DNA from: Mesocentrotus franciscanus
Lineage: Eukaryota > Echinodermata > Echinoidea > Camarodonta > Strongylocentrotidae
Assembly: GCA_037976565.1 (NCBI GenBank)
Contig: CP137675.1
Coordinates: 27,409,158-27,473,157 of the forward strand
DNA: 64,000 nt
Reading direction: 5' to 3'
Positions 1-11,555 of this stretch are shown here, one piece after another. The notes beneath the pieces are model-generated. The model had not been told where the DNA came from. It worked only from the letters and a program-made list of their open reading frames with translations, and searched no databases. A program made the position numbers and the translations under genes. Within the stretch, counting starts at the first letter, position 1. Every line of letters begins with the position of its first letter.

Positions 1-120
1 CCCATAGGGCAATGGACCCATCCTCCAGCCCTAGAGCAACGAGTGAAGTACATGGTGTGGTAGTCATCGATGTAATCTTGCCAGCATTGGGCCATACTTG
101 ATCTGGCTTGTGCTCCAAGT
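1..120 (-). CDS. WDR93: WDR93-like exon 9, cut by window edge
   Basis: Acceptor TCTCCCTAG, phase 1. The translation is DLEHKPDQVWPNAGKITSMT followed by LVALGLEDGSIALW, another WD blade. The exon and the gene continue beyond position 1. Confidence 0.75.
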
Positions 121-3100
121 CTAGGGAGAGGATTCAAAGAATGTAACAGCACACATTTGTAAAAGTAATACACTGAAATGACAACAATAATTAATATTGG
201 ATCAGTGTAATGAGAATGGACAGTTTGTATGGCATTGACTAGTGGTTCTAGGACACATTCGCTGCTGATAAGTGCTCCAAGGTTAATGTCCTATACTGAC
301 CAACTCATAACGTCAACCCCTCACAAAACATTATGCCTAACACTAATCCTAACCCTAAATATGCATGACTGTAACCTTCAACCCAATTGCAACTTTATCC
401 ATAACCCTATGTTTGACAAAAGACAGCTTAGAGCAAATGTCTCTGGAACAAATGTCGGATCACCATAAGAATAGATATTCCCTGCTTCACACCAGGAAGT
501 AATGATGAGCACATCAACATAGAAATGAGAGTAGTAACATACATCAGAATTTGTTTTTTTCTCACTTAGTGTGATTTGATTCTATGCTCAGGGAAATCCA
601 ATCAGATCTTACCTTTTGCAGTCTTTAGCAGGTTGTACAGGCAGATATTTGTAGAGTTCGACCAACTAGCCACAAAGATATGTGCCTGGTCCTGGTTTAT
701 TGGAGCTGCATTGGCAGAGGCTAGCATCAACCCTGGTTTCACAAACAGACATGTTGCTCTGCATGGTCTGAGAAAGAAGAAATGGCAGTAATGATTTTAC
801 TCACTGAAATATTCCGATGGAATCAATTAAACTGGTAAGCTGAAATATACCGATAGGAAGGAAATGTGCCAACAATTAACAAAAACTTTTCCCTTTGCAG
901 AATATCACTATCATGAACTCATCTTAATCAAATTAGCAACAATGCATAAAGAAAATATCATTTAATGTATAAGTCAACCATCCTGAATTGAGAGAGGTCA
1001 CTTAATATGAGAAGCCCTGCCTAAATGAATAACAATCAGCAATCTAACAGAACTCTGAAGTAGTCTTCCAGAGACCCTAAATTCATAGGTCTTTGCTACA
1101 TATATGACAAATATTTTGCACATACATGTAAACAATCAAGAGAAAATAGCAAAAATGTTCACAAACCAAAATTTATATCAGCTGTTAGCACAGGTCACAT
1201 GATTCAATGCATAGATATTGATTTTGTTATCCCTTCCGCTGCCATCTGAAATGCAGGACAGTATCTCTATCAGCAACAAATGGTAATTAGCATATATAGC
1301 TTTACAAAAGACTGAATTACTCACTTCTTTTCTGAATTGTGGTACTTTGGGTCTGTGTATGGCCCGAGGACTTGATCAGCAGCCAGTCTTCTGGTGTTGA
1401 GGTGCTCTGATTGTATGAGATGCCTGCTACCCTGACCGACAGTGGAACACCATTCCTCTGAGGCGGGGCTGGGTTGGCTTGGGTGCGGCACGCTGCTGGC
1501 AGCTAGGTAGATAACAACAGTAGAAGATACCCATTTAAATCTAGATACATGCACTTCATCATTGGTTGCAGTATGTTGAATATAAAGTTTAAATTTTACA
1601 TAAATATCCAATATTCACAAATAATTTACCACTTCTCCATTTCCCCATGAAAGGAATGGGACTTACACATATTGTAAAGGCTTGTTCAGACCTATATAGC
1701 GCAGTAAACTGTCGCAAAAAAGCCGCAGTGGGTTTTTACGTGTAAATGAATGGAATTGCGAGCAACAAAAGACTTGCGTGTATTATCTGAGCTCTGTATT
1801 ATGAGATACAGAAATGAGATGCGCATTACACTTTACCTCAATGATCATTTTTTTTAAACGCCACGGTTTTGCCATGTCATATCAGAATGAGCCTTAGGAT
1901 GCCAAAAGCTAGTGAAAATGGAATTGCCATATATGTATCCTAAATGTGACCAAGCATACACCTGTACGTTACTACTACTCCCGGGAGTGGATATGGTGCA
2001 CATATTGTGAGCATGAAAGAACCTAATGGTCAGCATTAATATGCTACATAAACATAAATCCAGGGCCTGTAACATAAAGAGTTACAATTTGTCTCCTTCA
2101 ATCAATCATTTAATAACAAACAATTTATCGCATGTTACATTTAAGTGTAGCAAGAATTATAATGGCGATACAATGTATTTTCACACGAGACTGAACTTTA
2201 ATCCTTATGCTCTACGACCCTGATGTTAATGATTATCATGATGAAATTTACCCGACAGTTGGTCTGGTAGGGGTTTCACTCTCAGCACAGTGGTTGGTTT
2301 GGAAAGGTTTGCTGGATTCCAGTCTGGCGCTGTGGTCGACGCACCGGCTGGGGGCACCGTCACTGCTGCGGTGGGGCTCACCGTACGGGGTGTGTCCTGT
2401 GAGGTTACAGACTGGGAACAGTGAAAAAAATGAGTATATCTTATCTTACGTAATAATCTGAGAAATATGTATCGCTCGGAGCTAGAAGAGCATTGAGTTA
2501 TCATGTTAACTCTTTACATGCCACACAAATAATCTCCCTCTGCTACACTAAATCAATCATGGGATAGATATACCAAAGGCTTCAAGATTATTTAATTGGC
2601 GAAGAAAGCAACCATAGTGTTAATAACACCGTGTTCATTTTCTTCAAAATGGCATATATGGGTTTTGGAGTGTACAGCTAACAATGAAAAAAGAAAGGCT
2701 TAGCTAAAACCACATGTAGATCTACAATGACTTTACAAGAGTTTTGTTTCCCTTTTGCTTTGAAACAATCGAAACACTGTTCACTGAATGATAGTCTCAA
2801 CAATTAAGGGCAGGAAGTGCTGAGAGGGTATTTTCTTCTCATTTTAAGCAAGCACTTCCTACAAGATATGACTTACTCTGTCCAAAAAAACATTGTTGGA
2901 AAAATAAGCTGGATATATCAATATATAACAGATAATGTTCTGGAGGGCATGTATCCCCCTTTGAAGACCCAGTTTCATGTATCTTGTTGATCTTACGTCG
3001 CAAATCTCCTCCCACCTCCCCCCTTCCCCTTCCCCTCACACTTTATGTTGTTGAGTTCCCTGTCACAGATTTTCAGGAAGTGAGCACTCCTGTCCCATTA

Positions 3101-6100
3101 CAGAATCCTTTATGTTACCTTGGGTCGACTCGACGACATTGAGAGCCCTTCCATAGGGTGGCTGTACTCAATGGTATCACTCGCTGACCCCTCCCCGGCA
3201 CCCTCCTGCAAACGGAACAAAGTCATACGTACAAGCAACATATAGGCATGCATGGGGTTGGGAATGTAGAAAAGAAAGTGACAACCATTAAACACCAACA
3301 GGAGGTAACTTCATGCATCTAAATAACACAGGAATTATCAACTATTGAAATATCAACCTTAATCTACATGTATATATAGATAATAAAAAGGGAAAGATTT
3401 GGGAAAAACATGATTCTGACAACAAGGCATAATAACTTCAATAATTGTGTACCGACTTTGAACAACTACAGATCAATGATACATAATAGGGACTGGGGAA
3501 CAAAAGGACTATGGACGATAGGGATGGCCGGGAGGGGGGATTTACAGTTGGATATCCCCTCGACAGAGACGTGAGAATGATGTAAAATATTGTGAAACAT
3601 TAAAAAGCCTCTCACTTCTAACCAGCAGGCATTTGAGCAGTGGGCTTTCGCACTAACAAATGGATATATAATGATGATCGATAACACACATCTAATATAA
3701 GTTTGAAGTACATTTGCTTTATAAGGGATAACTGTGCTGACCAAGAATTCCATTTTCGGGGGTGATAACATTGACAAGGGAATACTGGATGGGGTAAAGA
3801 GGCCACAAAGTTCAAGAAACATTCATTTAGAGCTACACACAAACCTGTGCATTGGAAAGATCTTCTGTACTCTTTACGTGACTCGGCTGCTCCTGCTGCT
3901 GCTGCTGTTGCTGCTTGGCTATGGCAGCCTCGACATCCCTCACCCAGTTGTCTCTGGGAAGCTTGAAGACATCTATCCAGGACTCAGTTGCATCGTCTTT
4001 ATCTCCCTCTACAATTAAGAGACAAGGCAAACAGATTAATTGGCTGATTTACTTTGTTTTTAATGCTATCCATTGCTTCTCTCACCCAATTCTAGTAGAA
4101 AACAAGTACCTGGTAAAAGCTTGGGAGATCCAAGAGATAGTTTGCATGAAGGAACTAAAGCAAGATCTCACATAAGAGTCATACGTTCAAGGTCACCAAC
4201 ATCCCATTCAAAAACACTTTTTATAACAAAGTATTGCACCACTCTCATAACTCATTGCCCAGGTGATTGAACTCAAAAGTCTTGCCAAAATTGCAAGGGC
4301 CTGTCATCAAATACATTGTTACATGTATATCATTGTAAGCCTCTGAAAGGCATCCTAAATCTGTATTTCTTACCAGAGGCAGTTGCAAAACTAAGTATAT
4401 CAATATTTAACATTACAACAGGCAAGTTGTCATAATGTTATGTTTTACCCCTAAAACATTCAAGGAATTTTCTTCCTGAAAATACCAAAGCACTTTACAC
4501 ATGGGCTGAGAGAGACAAATGAAGATATAATGCCTTGTCTTTAAAATACGCTACCTTTAATATTACTATATTAACAAAAACATAATGTGTTGAGTACATG
4601 AACACTGTTAACAGCTGCAATTCAGCTTTATGGCTTCAAGACTAATTCTTTTTTTCATTTTCACGTAAATATAAACCATGGAATAATAACTTACTTTCTA
4701 TTGTAAGAGCAATGTAATCACCATCCCTGGAAAGGTGCATAGCAACAACCTGGGCACTCGAAGGTACTTCTGAATCAAAGGTCTTCAATAATAAAAGAGC
4801 TGATCCACTGAAACAGAATAGTCTGCAAACACCTGAAAAAGTGACAAGTAGAAAATATCAACTTACTGTTAAAAAAAAAGGAGAAAGGAAAACAACTTAA
4901 TTTGAAAAGGACAAACAATAATAAATGGAATGCAGGTGAATTTTTTTCTTTTTTCTAAATCGTTGTTGCAAAAATGAGTAGTGGTCTCCAATAAACTAGA
5001 GTACATGGCCTAGTCAAAAGACTAAAAATGTTTGTTTAAAACAAGTAAAATAACTTACATTGAAAAGGTGTAGTCAAATTATCAAATAAAATAAGTTGAA
5101 AGAACATTTGTGAGGAAAATTATAATAGAATCTACAGTTTTTTTTATATTTGTGTGATAGAATCTACAGTTAATTGAATACAACCAGTTGGAAGACTTGA
5201 TGAAAATTTAGGGTGTACAGAACTATTTACTGGTGTAAATATAAAATGACCTTTACTTTATTAAAGGGATAGTTGAGTTTTGTTGCAGAGGGTGCTACTG
5301 TATACAAAATATTTTTTTAGTGAGATAATGAAAAACTGAGTGTCAAATTTGAAAGAACCTACAATTTAAATGACAAAATCATCTTTGGTTGATCAAAATC
5401 GGACACGGCTGAAATATCCATAAATATAACAACTTCTAATATTTGTGGTGGTACACAAATAATCGATAATTTGAACCAGCCGTTAAGAAACCGAGATAGC
5501 ACCTTATACGTTTCATTCCAGCCAAAGCCGCTGTTGGCTTTTTGTTGGCTTTTTCGTGTTGGTTATAATACGCACAACCAGCCGGCCCGTGTATTGTTAT
5601 TATTAATTCATTAATTAATTAATGGTCACCATATTTTTTTGAAAGTGGATCTGAATTGGTATGATCGTAATGGCCAAATTTCACACATTTTGGGGTCTAA
5701 AATTACCTTCATAGCAACTTTAGGTCCTAAAAGAACACTAGAAATGTCATAAATAAGAATAAGAGCAATAACCATGCACCTTGAAGGCATTTGGGGTCTT
5801 AAACAAGAACTCAACTATCCCTTTAAGATAAACACTGAAAATGATGTGAAGTAGACCTACATGTAAGGTCTTCTTACCATTGGTGTCGAGAGAAGCAACC
5901 AAGCACATCTGAACCCCGATCTGTGTGCTCTCTAAGGTGGTGAGTGCAGCGCCCTCTTCTTCCCATGATGCAATGGGATTGTGTAGTGTAGCATGGAGTG
6001 CCAGTAGACCCTTGTTTAGTCCGAGAAACACAGCACTCCCATCTGGACTCCCAGCCATGCACAAGATATCTTCATTCTCCTGTACGTAAGAAATTATTAG

Positions 6101-6995
6101 AGGCAACGTTTAAACATTATAAAGTTACACGTAATCTACATGTACATCTTTTCTGTTTTGCACAATTAAATTTTGACTAAGTTTTTAGTCCCTAGATCTA
6201 CATGTAGATTTAGAGAGGATCTTCTGACATGTCATGTGTAAAAATAAAAAATTTAAAAAAAATGAAAAAAATGAAAAAAACTCTAGACCTTTTGCTTAGC
6301 TAATTTAGATCTACTATTATCAACTTAACAAAGTCATTTGGCTTATAGTTTTACCAATCTTGTTCTTGCTATGCCTTATTATGCCCCTCCGCTCCTTCAG
6401 AAGTTCAGGGTCCCAGTCCATTCCGAACAAACTTGGGCCTTGGATTTCAAGTTCAACGTGAGTCATGCCAAAGCAAAGCCAATGGCAATGAGCAAAGCCA
6501 AGGCTAGACCGAAAGCTTCAGTCTCTGATATCGACGGTTGTTCCGCTGAGATTGCATCTGGCTCCTCTGACCGCCTCTATAGACTATACATATATATGTG
6601 TATGGGGAATGTCAACAAATGTCAGTTTTTATTAAAGAATGACCCATACCAGACGGTTATTTCTGTCTAAGGCAGCCAAGGCAAGTTGGTCTCACTCTCA
6701 TCTCAATTTGATTTTGAGTTTTTTTCTACCAACTCACCTGAACAATTGCAGTGTGTTCATATTCAGGGACAGGTTCTCGAGATCGTAGTTCTTCGGCAGC
6801 AGCCTCCCTTGCACTAATTTGCTCCCAAGCTACATCAAAAATTCGGTTTACAATCTTGTCTACCAATCTGTAAGGCTGCGGTAACTTGTCAAACATTTGG
6901 TCCGGATCGGTGGCGTAGTCATCTTCATCACTGGACAGATTGCTCAGTGTGTCCGGCGTAATGGACATCAAGTTTTTCCGAACGTAAACCGGCAT
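1..6995 (-). CDS. WDR93: WDR93-like WD-repeat protein gene, 5' nine coding exons (3' end outside window)
   Basis: Nine exons join in frame: 6738-6995, 5878-6079, 4695-4832, 3845-4008, 3119-3205, 2252-2411, 1325-1502, 613-767 and 1-120, giving 487 codons with no internal stop. All eight introns are GT-AG and the phases agree. The N-terminus has an acidic stretch followed by DPDQMFDKLPQPYRLVDK (residues 30-47), which I recognise as the WDR93 N-terminal signature. WD-type blades are visible, for example AGSPDGSAVFLGLNKGLLAL in exon 2, MHLSRDGDYIALTIE in exon 3, QAHIFVASWSNSTNICLYNL in exon 8 and LVALGLEDGSIALW in exon 9. Human WDR93 is close to 690 residues, so about 200 residues should lie left of position 1. 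The low-complexity linker in exons 4-6 (a run of seven Gln, then Ser/Pro/Thr) is probably disordered. WDR93 function is poorly known. The WD-repeat class is secure; the exact orthologue is an inference from recalled similarity. Confidence 0.72.
613..767 (-). CDS. WDR93: WDR93-like exon 8
   Basis: Acceptor CTTTCTCAG, donor GTAAGA, phase 2 to 1. The translation contains ATCLFVKPGLMLASANAAPI and then QDQAHIFVASWSNSTNICLY, a clear WD blade ending NLLKTAK. Confidence 0.78.
1325..1502 (-). CDS. WDR93: WDR93-like exon 7
   Basis: Acceptor ATCTACCTAG, donor GTGAGT, phase 1 to 2. The translation begins AASSVPHPSQPSPASEEWCS and ends LGPYTDPKYHNSEK. The in-frame TGA just after the donor is intronic. Confidence 0.68.
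2252..2411 (-). CDS. WDR93: WDR93-like exon 6
   Basis: Acceptor TTCCCAG, donor GTAAAT, phase 0 to 1. It codes for a Thr/Pro/Ala-rich linker beginning SVTSQDTPRTVSPTAAVTVP and ending VLRVKPLPDQLSG. Phase agreement with both neighbours is the main support. Confidence 0.65.
3119..3205 (-). CDS. WDR93: WDR93-like exon 5
   Basis: An 87-nt phase 0/0 exon with acceptor TTTGCAG and donor GTAACA. It codes for EGAGEGSASDTIEYSHPMEG and a Ser-rich tail ending SSSRPK. Low complexity, probably linker. Confidence 0.65.
3845..4008 (-). CDS. WDR93: WDR93-like exon 4 with poly-Gln run
   Basis: Phase 1 to phase 0, acceptor TTGTAG and donor GTTTGT. It encodes GDKDDATESWIDVFKLPRDN, then WVRDVEAAIAK, seven Gln and EQPSHVKSTEDLSNAQ. 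The CAG/CAA run may vary in length between individuals. Confidence 0.75.
4695..4832 (-). CDS. WDR93: WDR93-like exon 3
   Basis: The acceptor TTTTTCAG and donor GTAAGT flank 138 nt, phase 1 to phase 1. The translation reads VCRLFCFSGSALLLLKTFDS, then a blade with MHLSRDGDYIALTIE. Internal homology to WD repeats and splice agreement support it; it is too short to show as a long open frame by itself. Confidence 0.78.
5261..5826. mobile_element. TTAA-flanked MITE, family A
   Basis: TTAA at both ends (5261-5264, 5823-5826) and perfect terminal inverted repeats beginning AGGGATAGTTGAGTT. No transposase is encoded. TTAA duplication is typical of the piggyBac superfamily (family knowledge). It lies in intron 2 of the WDR93-like gene. 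Confidence 0.8.
5878..6079 (-). CDS. WDR93: WDR93-like exon 2
   Basis: The acceptor TACAG and donor GTAAGA are clear. The exon enters in phase 0 and leaves in phase 1. It encodes ENEDILCMAGSPDGSAVFLG and then NKGLLALHATLHNP, the first recognisable WD blade, ending in SLDTNG. Confidence 0.8.
6509..6672 (-). repeat. Dispersed repeat R1, full copy
   Basis: The stretch carrying CCATACCAGACGGTTATT and the segment ATATCGACGGTTGTTCCGC recurs on the opposite strand at 29394-29526 and as two separated halves at 27591-27668 and 28588-28680. It is not coding. It lies in intron 1 of the WDR93-like gene. Confidence 0.75.
6738..6995 (-). CDS. WDR93: WDR93-like exon 1 (start codon)
   Basis: The ATG is at 6995-6993 on the minus strand and opens MPVYVRKNLMSITPDTLSNL. 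The exon codes for residues 1-86 and ends in phase 0 at Q followed by GTGAGT. It holds the acidic DEDD stretch (residues 23-26) and the DPDQ...LPQPYR family signature. I see no better upstream start. Confidence 0.8.
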
Positions 6996-7227
6996 TTTCG
7001 ACGGATTTGGGGTTACTCAGGTAAAATTCTAAGTAGCCTTGTCACTCATAAAGATGGCACAATTTTCTTCCTACGGTGAAATTCAACAGAAACGAAGATT
7101 TAGCTAGAAAATTGAAGCAAAATCTCACCCTGCAGCAAATTGTTTGAGCTCACCTAGGCAACATTGTACCTCTCATGGCCGTAGAGGACAGTCTGCAAAT
7201 TTCATTGACAGTTCGTTTCGTCCAAGC
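6996..7227 (-). promoter_or_regulatory. Upstream region of the WDR93-like gene
   Basis: The 232 bp upstream of the start codon must hold the 5'UTR or a first intron. I see no clear TATA box and cannot place the transcription start. Confidence 0.25.
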
Positions 7228-7292
7228 TAGGGTAATCTAACTCCAGGAAGCTCCGACGCCGACGCCTGGAGCTTCCTGGAGATAGGGTAATC
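7228..7292. mobile_element. 45-bp palindromic mini-element 1 with target duplication
   Basis: A 45-bp insert (7238-7282) beginning TAACTCCAGGAAGCTCCGAC is flanked by the 10-bp direct repeat TAGGGTAATC (7228-7237, 7283-7292). Its arms CTCCAGGAAGCTCC and GGAGCTTCCTGGAG pair perfectly over 14 bp. A second 45-bp copy with a different duplicated target lies at 29543-29587. Confidence 0.75.
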
Positions 7293-9341
7293 TGTCTTGA
7301 TTTTATTTCCTAAAATATTATATATCTTCTCCAGATTATACTTTGTGAATGAAATACTACCCTTAGAGTAAAAAAATTACTTAGAAAGGCAATTTGGATT
7401 TATTTTTCTTCTTTAATTCAATCAAAATTGTCTTTTTTTTTTTGGAGGGGATCGAGGGGGTGGAGCTTTTTTTTAAGGGCAAAAAATAAAAAGATATTTG
7501 ACTCATTTTCATCATATATTAAAGTTATTTTTATTACTTAAATACCTATTAAAAATGTGTAAATTAAAAAATGTGTAAAGTGAAAAAAAGGAATCAAAAA
7601 CATGGAATACAATTTCATAATTTGTCTGTGTACATTAGGAGGGGAAGCACCCCTCTCCAAAAAAAAATCTGCTAAGAAAACAAGATTCTGAAAAGGTACT
7701 CATCAGTCACTTATCAATTACAATCTAATATTTATTGGCTTTTCATCTTACAATAGTAACTGGGTTCTTTTCATCTTTCTTTTTGTTGTGCAACTCCTAT
7801 AATTTCTTGATATATATATACACTGTATTTATATATTCCCTCTCATATGCATTCTAGCTTTCTCTCGATCCATCACCCATCTCTCTCTCTCTCCCTCCTT
7901 CCCTCCCCCCGCTCTCTACCACACGTTTTTTAAATTTTTATAATAGATGATTACAGACTTTTTCCACGCATGCATCAAAATCATCACAGGAAGCAGTACA
8001 TATTAGTACATCATGCCTTCATTTAAATATACATTGCAACAATAAAACTTTATTTCATCACTTAAGGCAAACAAAGGTAGGCCAAAAAAGAAAGTAAGGG
8101 CAAAGAGAGGGGAGGGTCACATCAGAGATAGAAGAGTCCATGTCTACAGTACAATATCAAGACTCAATTTAGTGAGTTGATAAGATGACCTCAAAAATTA
8201 CTATTCAACAGACTTTTCTTCTAAGGCTGAATAGCGTAGAAATCTATTTCGAAAATGTAAAATTGTATCAAGCAAATTGATTATTAGTATTGGCTTTCTA
8301 AAAGAGAAAATAACATATTTTTCCCAAATAAATCTATCTAGAAATAATATTTCCAAATCCTGTTGAACGCTGTTTGTTTCACTTGCATATATATTCCTCC
8401 AACACGGAACTCTTAGGAATGGTATCTGAGTATCGCTTATTATTCAATATTCAGCTCTAACTTAATGCATATATTTGAGGAAATACATCAATTTTTTATA
8501 GTAACGTTTAATTTCTATCAATTGATCTAGAAAGGTTTGAATTTCATTGTACAAGAGCAAAAAGTGCAAAAATCGCTGGAAAATTTCATTGAAACCGACT
8601 CAAGTCTCTAAATTGGCAACGCAGAGTGTAATTTATAATCACTATTTCCAGGTACAAATTGGCAATTTCCTGTTGATTTTATTGTTATTTTCAATCACAT
8701 TGCTTCATGTTGTATATATTTTTTTATTTTTTTAACTATGAAAGAGTGGAAAATACAAACAATTGTTGCCAATTTGAGGCAGAAAAGCTGATTAATTTAG
8801 ACCTAGAGAAAACTGTGAACTGCTTATGGGTTAATCCAAATAATTCTTCATTTTATTCACCATCATTTTGACTTTGAGTTGAATGGGAAAATATTTCATC
8901 ACATTTATAGTTTTAAATAATTGCCAATTAATAATCTTGTAATCATTTTTCCAATAAATGTTGATATATCTTCTTCATCTTTTGATGAATCAAAGCTTTA
9001 AAAAAAACATTTCCTTTGCAGCAATGTGAATTTCTTTATTGCATATAAGTAAAACAACTGTAAAAACACCATAGGAGTGAAAAAATCTAAGTAGCATAAA
9101 AAATACAGATTATTCAAATAAAAACTCATGAGCTCAGTAAAAAATAAAATCCAAGGGACTTCATGTTTGGAAATCTCATTTTTTCTATAAAAATTCTAAA
9201 AAGCACTCTCGTGAACACAAAGGGTTTTACACTGGCCTACATGTCTAAGCCCAAAAGAATTCAGAGACAATAAAAACAGATTATATGAAATCGCCATAGT
9301 TACTCTTCTAAGATAGAGACAAGTGTCCCTACATGCACTTC
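7293..9341. other. Intergenic, no gene seen
   Basis: AT-rich spacer between the WDR93-like start and SUGP1. It holds a CT-rich low-complexity patch near 7866-7915 and no convincing exon on either strand. Confidence 0.6.
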
Positions 9342-9893
9342 TTAAAGGGGAAATCCACCCTGATATTAAGTTGGTTTTCGTTTTAATAAAAGCAGAAAAA
9401 TTAGAGAAATAAATTAGTGAAAGTTTGAGCAAAAACCGATTAACAATAAGAAAGTTATGAATTTTTGAAGATGCGATCAATCAAACACAAAATGGCACTT
9501 CAGGGAGGTATCTTGCAAGGTACCCTCCCATTCGGCTTGTACTAAAAAATATTATGGTCTCCCTTAAGAAAATATACGGTCACAAATTTATCCTAAATAC
9601 AATTGCTGCAAATATGTTTAAAAAAAACCCATGAATGAAACAAATCTATTCTGTCATCAATAACTAAGACAGTGAAAGTTTATGAAAGTTTCTGTACAGA
9701 GCAAATTGGAGAGGAGCTCGCAAGATACGTCAGTGTTGCAAATTAGTTTTTCACTGATGACAAGTTCAAAAATTGTATAACTTTCCTATTCTTATCAAAA
9801 TTGGATATTGCTCGAACTTTCACTAATTTGTTTCTCTCATCTTTCTGCTGTTATTAAAACCAACTTTAATATCAGGGTAGACTTCCCCTTTAA
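9342..9893. mobile_element. TTAA-flanked long-hairpin MITE, family B
   Basis: TTAA at 9342-9345 and 9890-9893. The arms (about 9346-9480 and 9755-9889) are inverted repeats of about 135 bp, starting AGGGGAAATCCACCCTGATA against AGGGGAAGTCTACCCTGATA. No coding capacity. Confidence 0.82.
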
Positions 9894-10128
9894 TACCTAG
9901 CTATAAGAACCAAAATAATCAGTGGCATAGGCACACATAATCATCTTTTATTGAGAGGGGGATCCATGTAGTACCTGCCCGAGTGTGAATAAATAATATA
10001 TGAATGTTTGTGCTACCAAAAGAGATAATAGAGAATATAAATAACTCCCTAAAACTGAAGAAAGAAAAAAAGAGAGAAAAAAAAACCTGATACGAGTCCG
10101 CAACACAATGTGATTATTAGTATTTTCA

Positions 10129-10437
10129 GGGGGGCGTTTCACAAAGATCTTAAGTCAAACTTAACTCTAAGTTTTACTTAAACATTATGGAGAGCCATTT
10201 GCAGCCTTCAAATAAAATATATTCAAAAGCAAAAATTCAATTATTTTAGACTTTTCATAAATTCCACATCACATGAAATCTCCTTTATAATAGAAAATAT
10301 GAATGATTTGAATCAACATTTTATGCCTTTAAAAAAAACTTTTACAAAATATTTTCAAAGATGCTTATGGCTTTCCATAATTGTTAAGTCCAACTTAAAG
10401 ATAAGTTCAACTTACAATCTTTGTGAAACACTCCCTG
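10129..10437. mobile_element. MITE with GTTTCACAAAG ends, copy 1
   Basis: Ends GGGGGGCGTTTCACAAAGAT and ATCTTTGTGAAACACTCCC form inverted termini. The body is about 85-90% identical by eye to 19369-19695. Confidence 0.75.
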
Positions 10438-11528
10438 GGCAGATACAGTGTACCATGCTATAACAAATTGTCCTTCTCATGAAGTTCAGAACCACAATGA
10501 AACCAACCCAAACGATATCCATTCATTACAGATTTGTGGATGTTTTGGTAGATATTGTGACTAATTGATAGAAAATGATCATGATTTCTTTTAGTTTTGT
10601 ACAGTATGAAATATTCATGATTTAGAAATAAACAATTATAATCTGAATGGCTTTTGACACATTTTGTTCGATTGGAAGATGCTAATTTACAAGTTTACAG
10701 CACAGGTATAATCTCAGGGTGTCCAAAATATAATTGGAACTTAATTGGTGTCATTTAAGCTGTTACATTTTAACATGTATCATAAAGAAATCACAAAGGT
10801 TTTACTATTTGAAGAAAATATCTCATTGCATCCTACATCAGACATTAAAGATCAAACTTGAGTTTTGGTAAATATAGAAAATAAATTCTCACAGAATCCA
10901 ACAAAACTTACACTGAATGTTCAAGATTACATATAAATGACATGTGTTAAACAATTTTGGTAGAAAATGTATAGTGGCTGAGTAATGAGCTTAGAAAGAT
11001 AAAGAAATCTGGGTAAGTAGGCCCTACACGATGTGCTTAACACAGGTCACTTATGTGCAAATGGGAGTTGTGGTTTTTATCCAAGATGATGCCCAGTAAG
11101 TTTTTATTTCACTGGTTCACACCACCAATCTATTGCAGGATAAACAATCCAGAATAAATCATAGCAATTTTCTCTCAAAATATGATTCCCATACCAGAGC
11201 TCATCTCTTTAGTGAAAAATTCACAGCATTTTATAAATAACGCAAACTCTTTACATTTTTCTGACGGCCCACTTGGGACTTCCTGGAATACAAATTTTCC
11301 TTGACTTAGCTGAAACAAAATATACATACATGGACATATTTCACTGCCCTATTGGACAAATGCATTTTGAGCACTGCTTTGTACCTTGGTGAAACGTAAA
11401 TGCACTTGAGAAATTTCCTAACGTGTTGGCTCGTACAATGCCCTACTAGAAGATCTAACTAAAGAACAACCATTGTTTAGGTAGTAAAGTAAGGATCTGA
11501 TAGACTTGAAGAGGTCTTGTCCACAGAC
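10438..11528. other. SUGP1 3' flank, no gene seen
   Basis: Downstream of the SUGP1 stop codon on the minus strand. It holds the likely 3'UTR with one AATAAA (11103-11108). Otherwise plain AT-rich sequence. Confidence 0.5.
11103..11108 (-). terminator. Possible SUGP1 poly(A) signal
   Basis: The first AATAAA on the minus strand after the stop codon, about 420 nt downstream. No cDNA is available to confirm its use. Confidence 0.35.
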
Positions 11529-11555
11529 TCAGTAGTATGGTCTTCTTGGATTATT
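11529..11555 (-). CDS. SUGP1: SUGP1 exon 11 (last nine codons)
   Basis: Acceptor TTGTTTCACAG then NNPRRPYY and TGA. The human protein ends in nearly the same residues, so this tiny coding exon is secure. The intron before it (11556-12787) holds a TIR element. Confidence 0.94.
   Translation of the reverse strand, partial: NNPRRPYY

Noticed and set aside
2839..3039. Additional WDR93-like exon between exons 5 and 6
   Set aside because: Exons 5 and 6 already join in phase 0 and the reading frame here is low complexity with no acceptor of quality.
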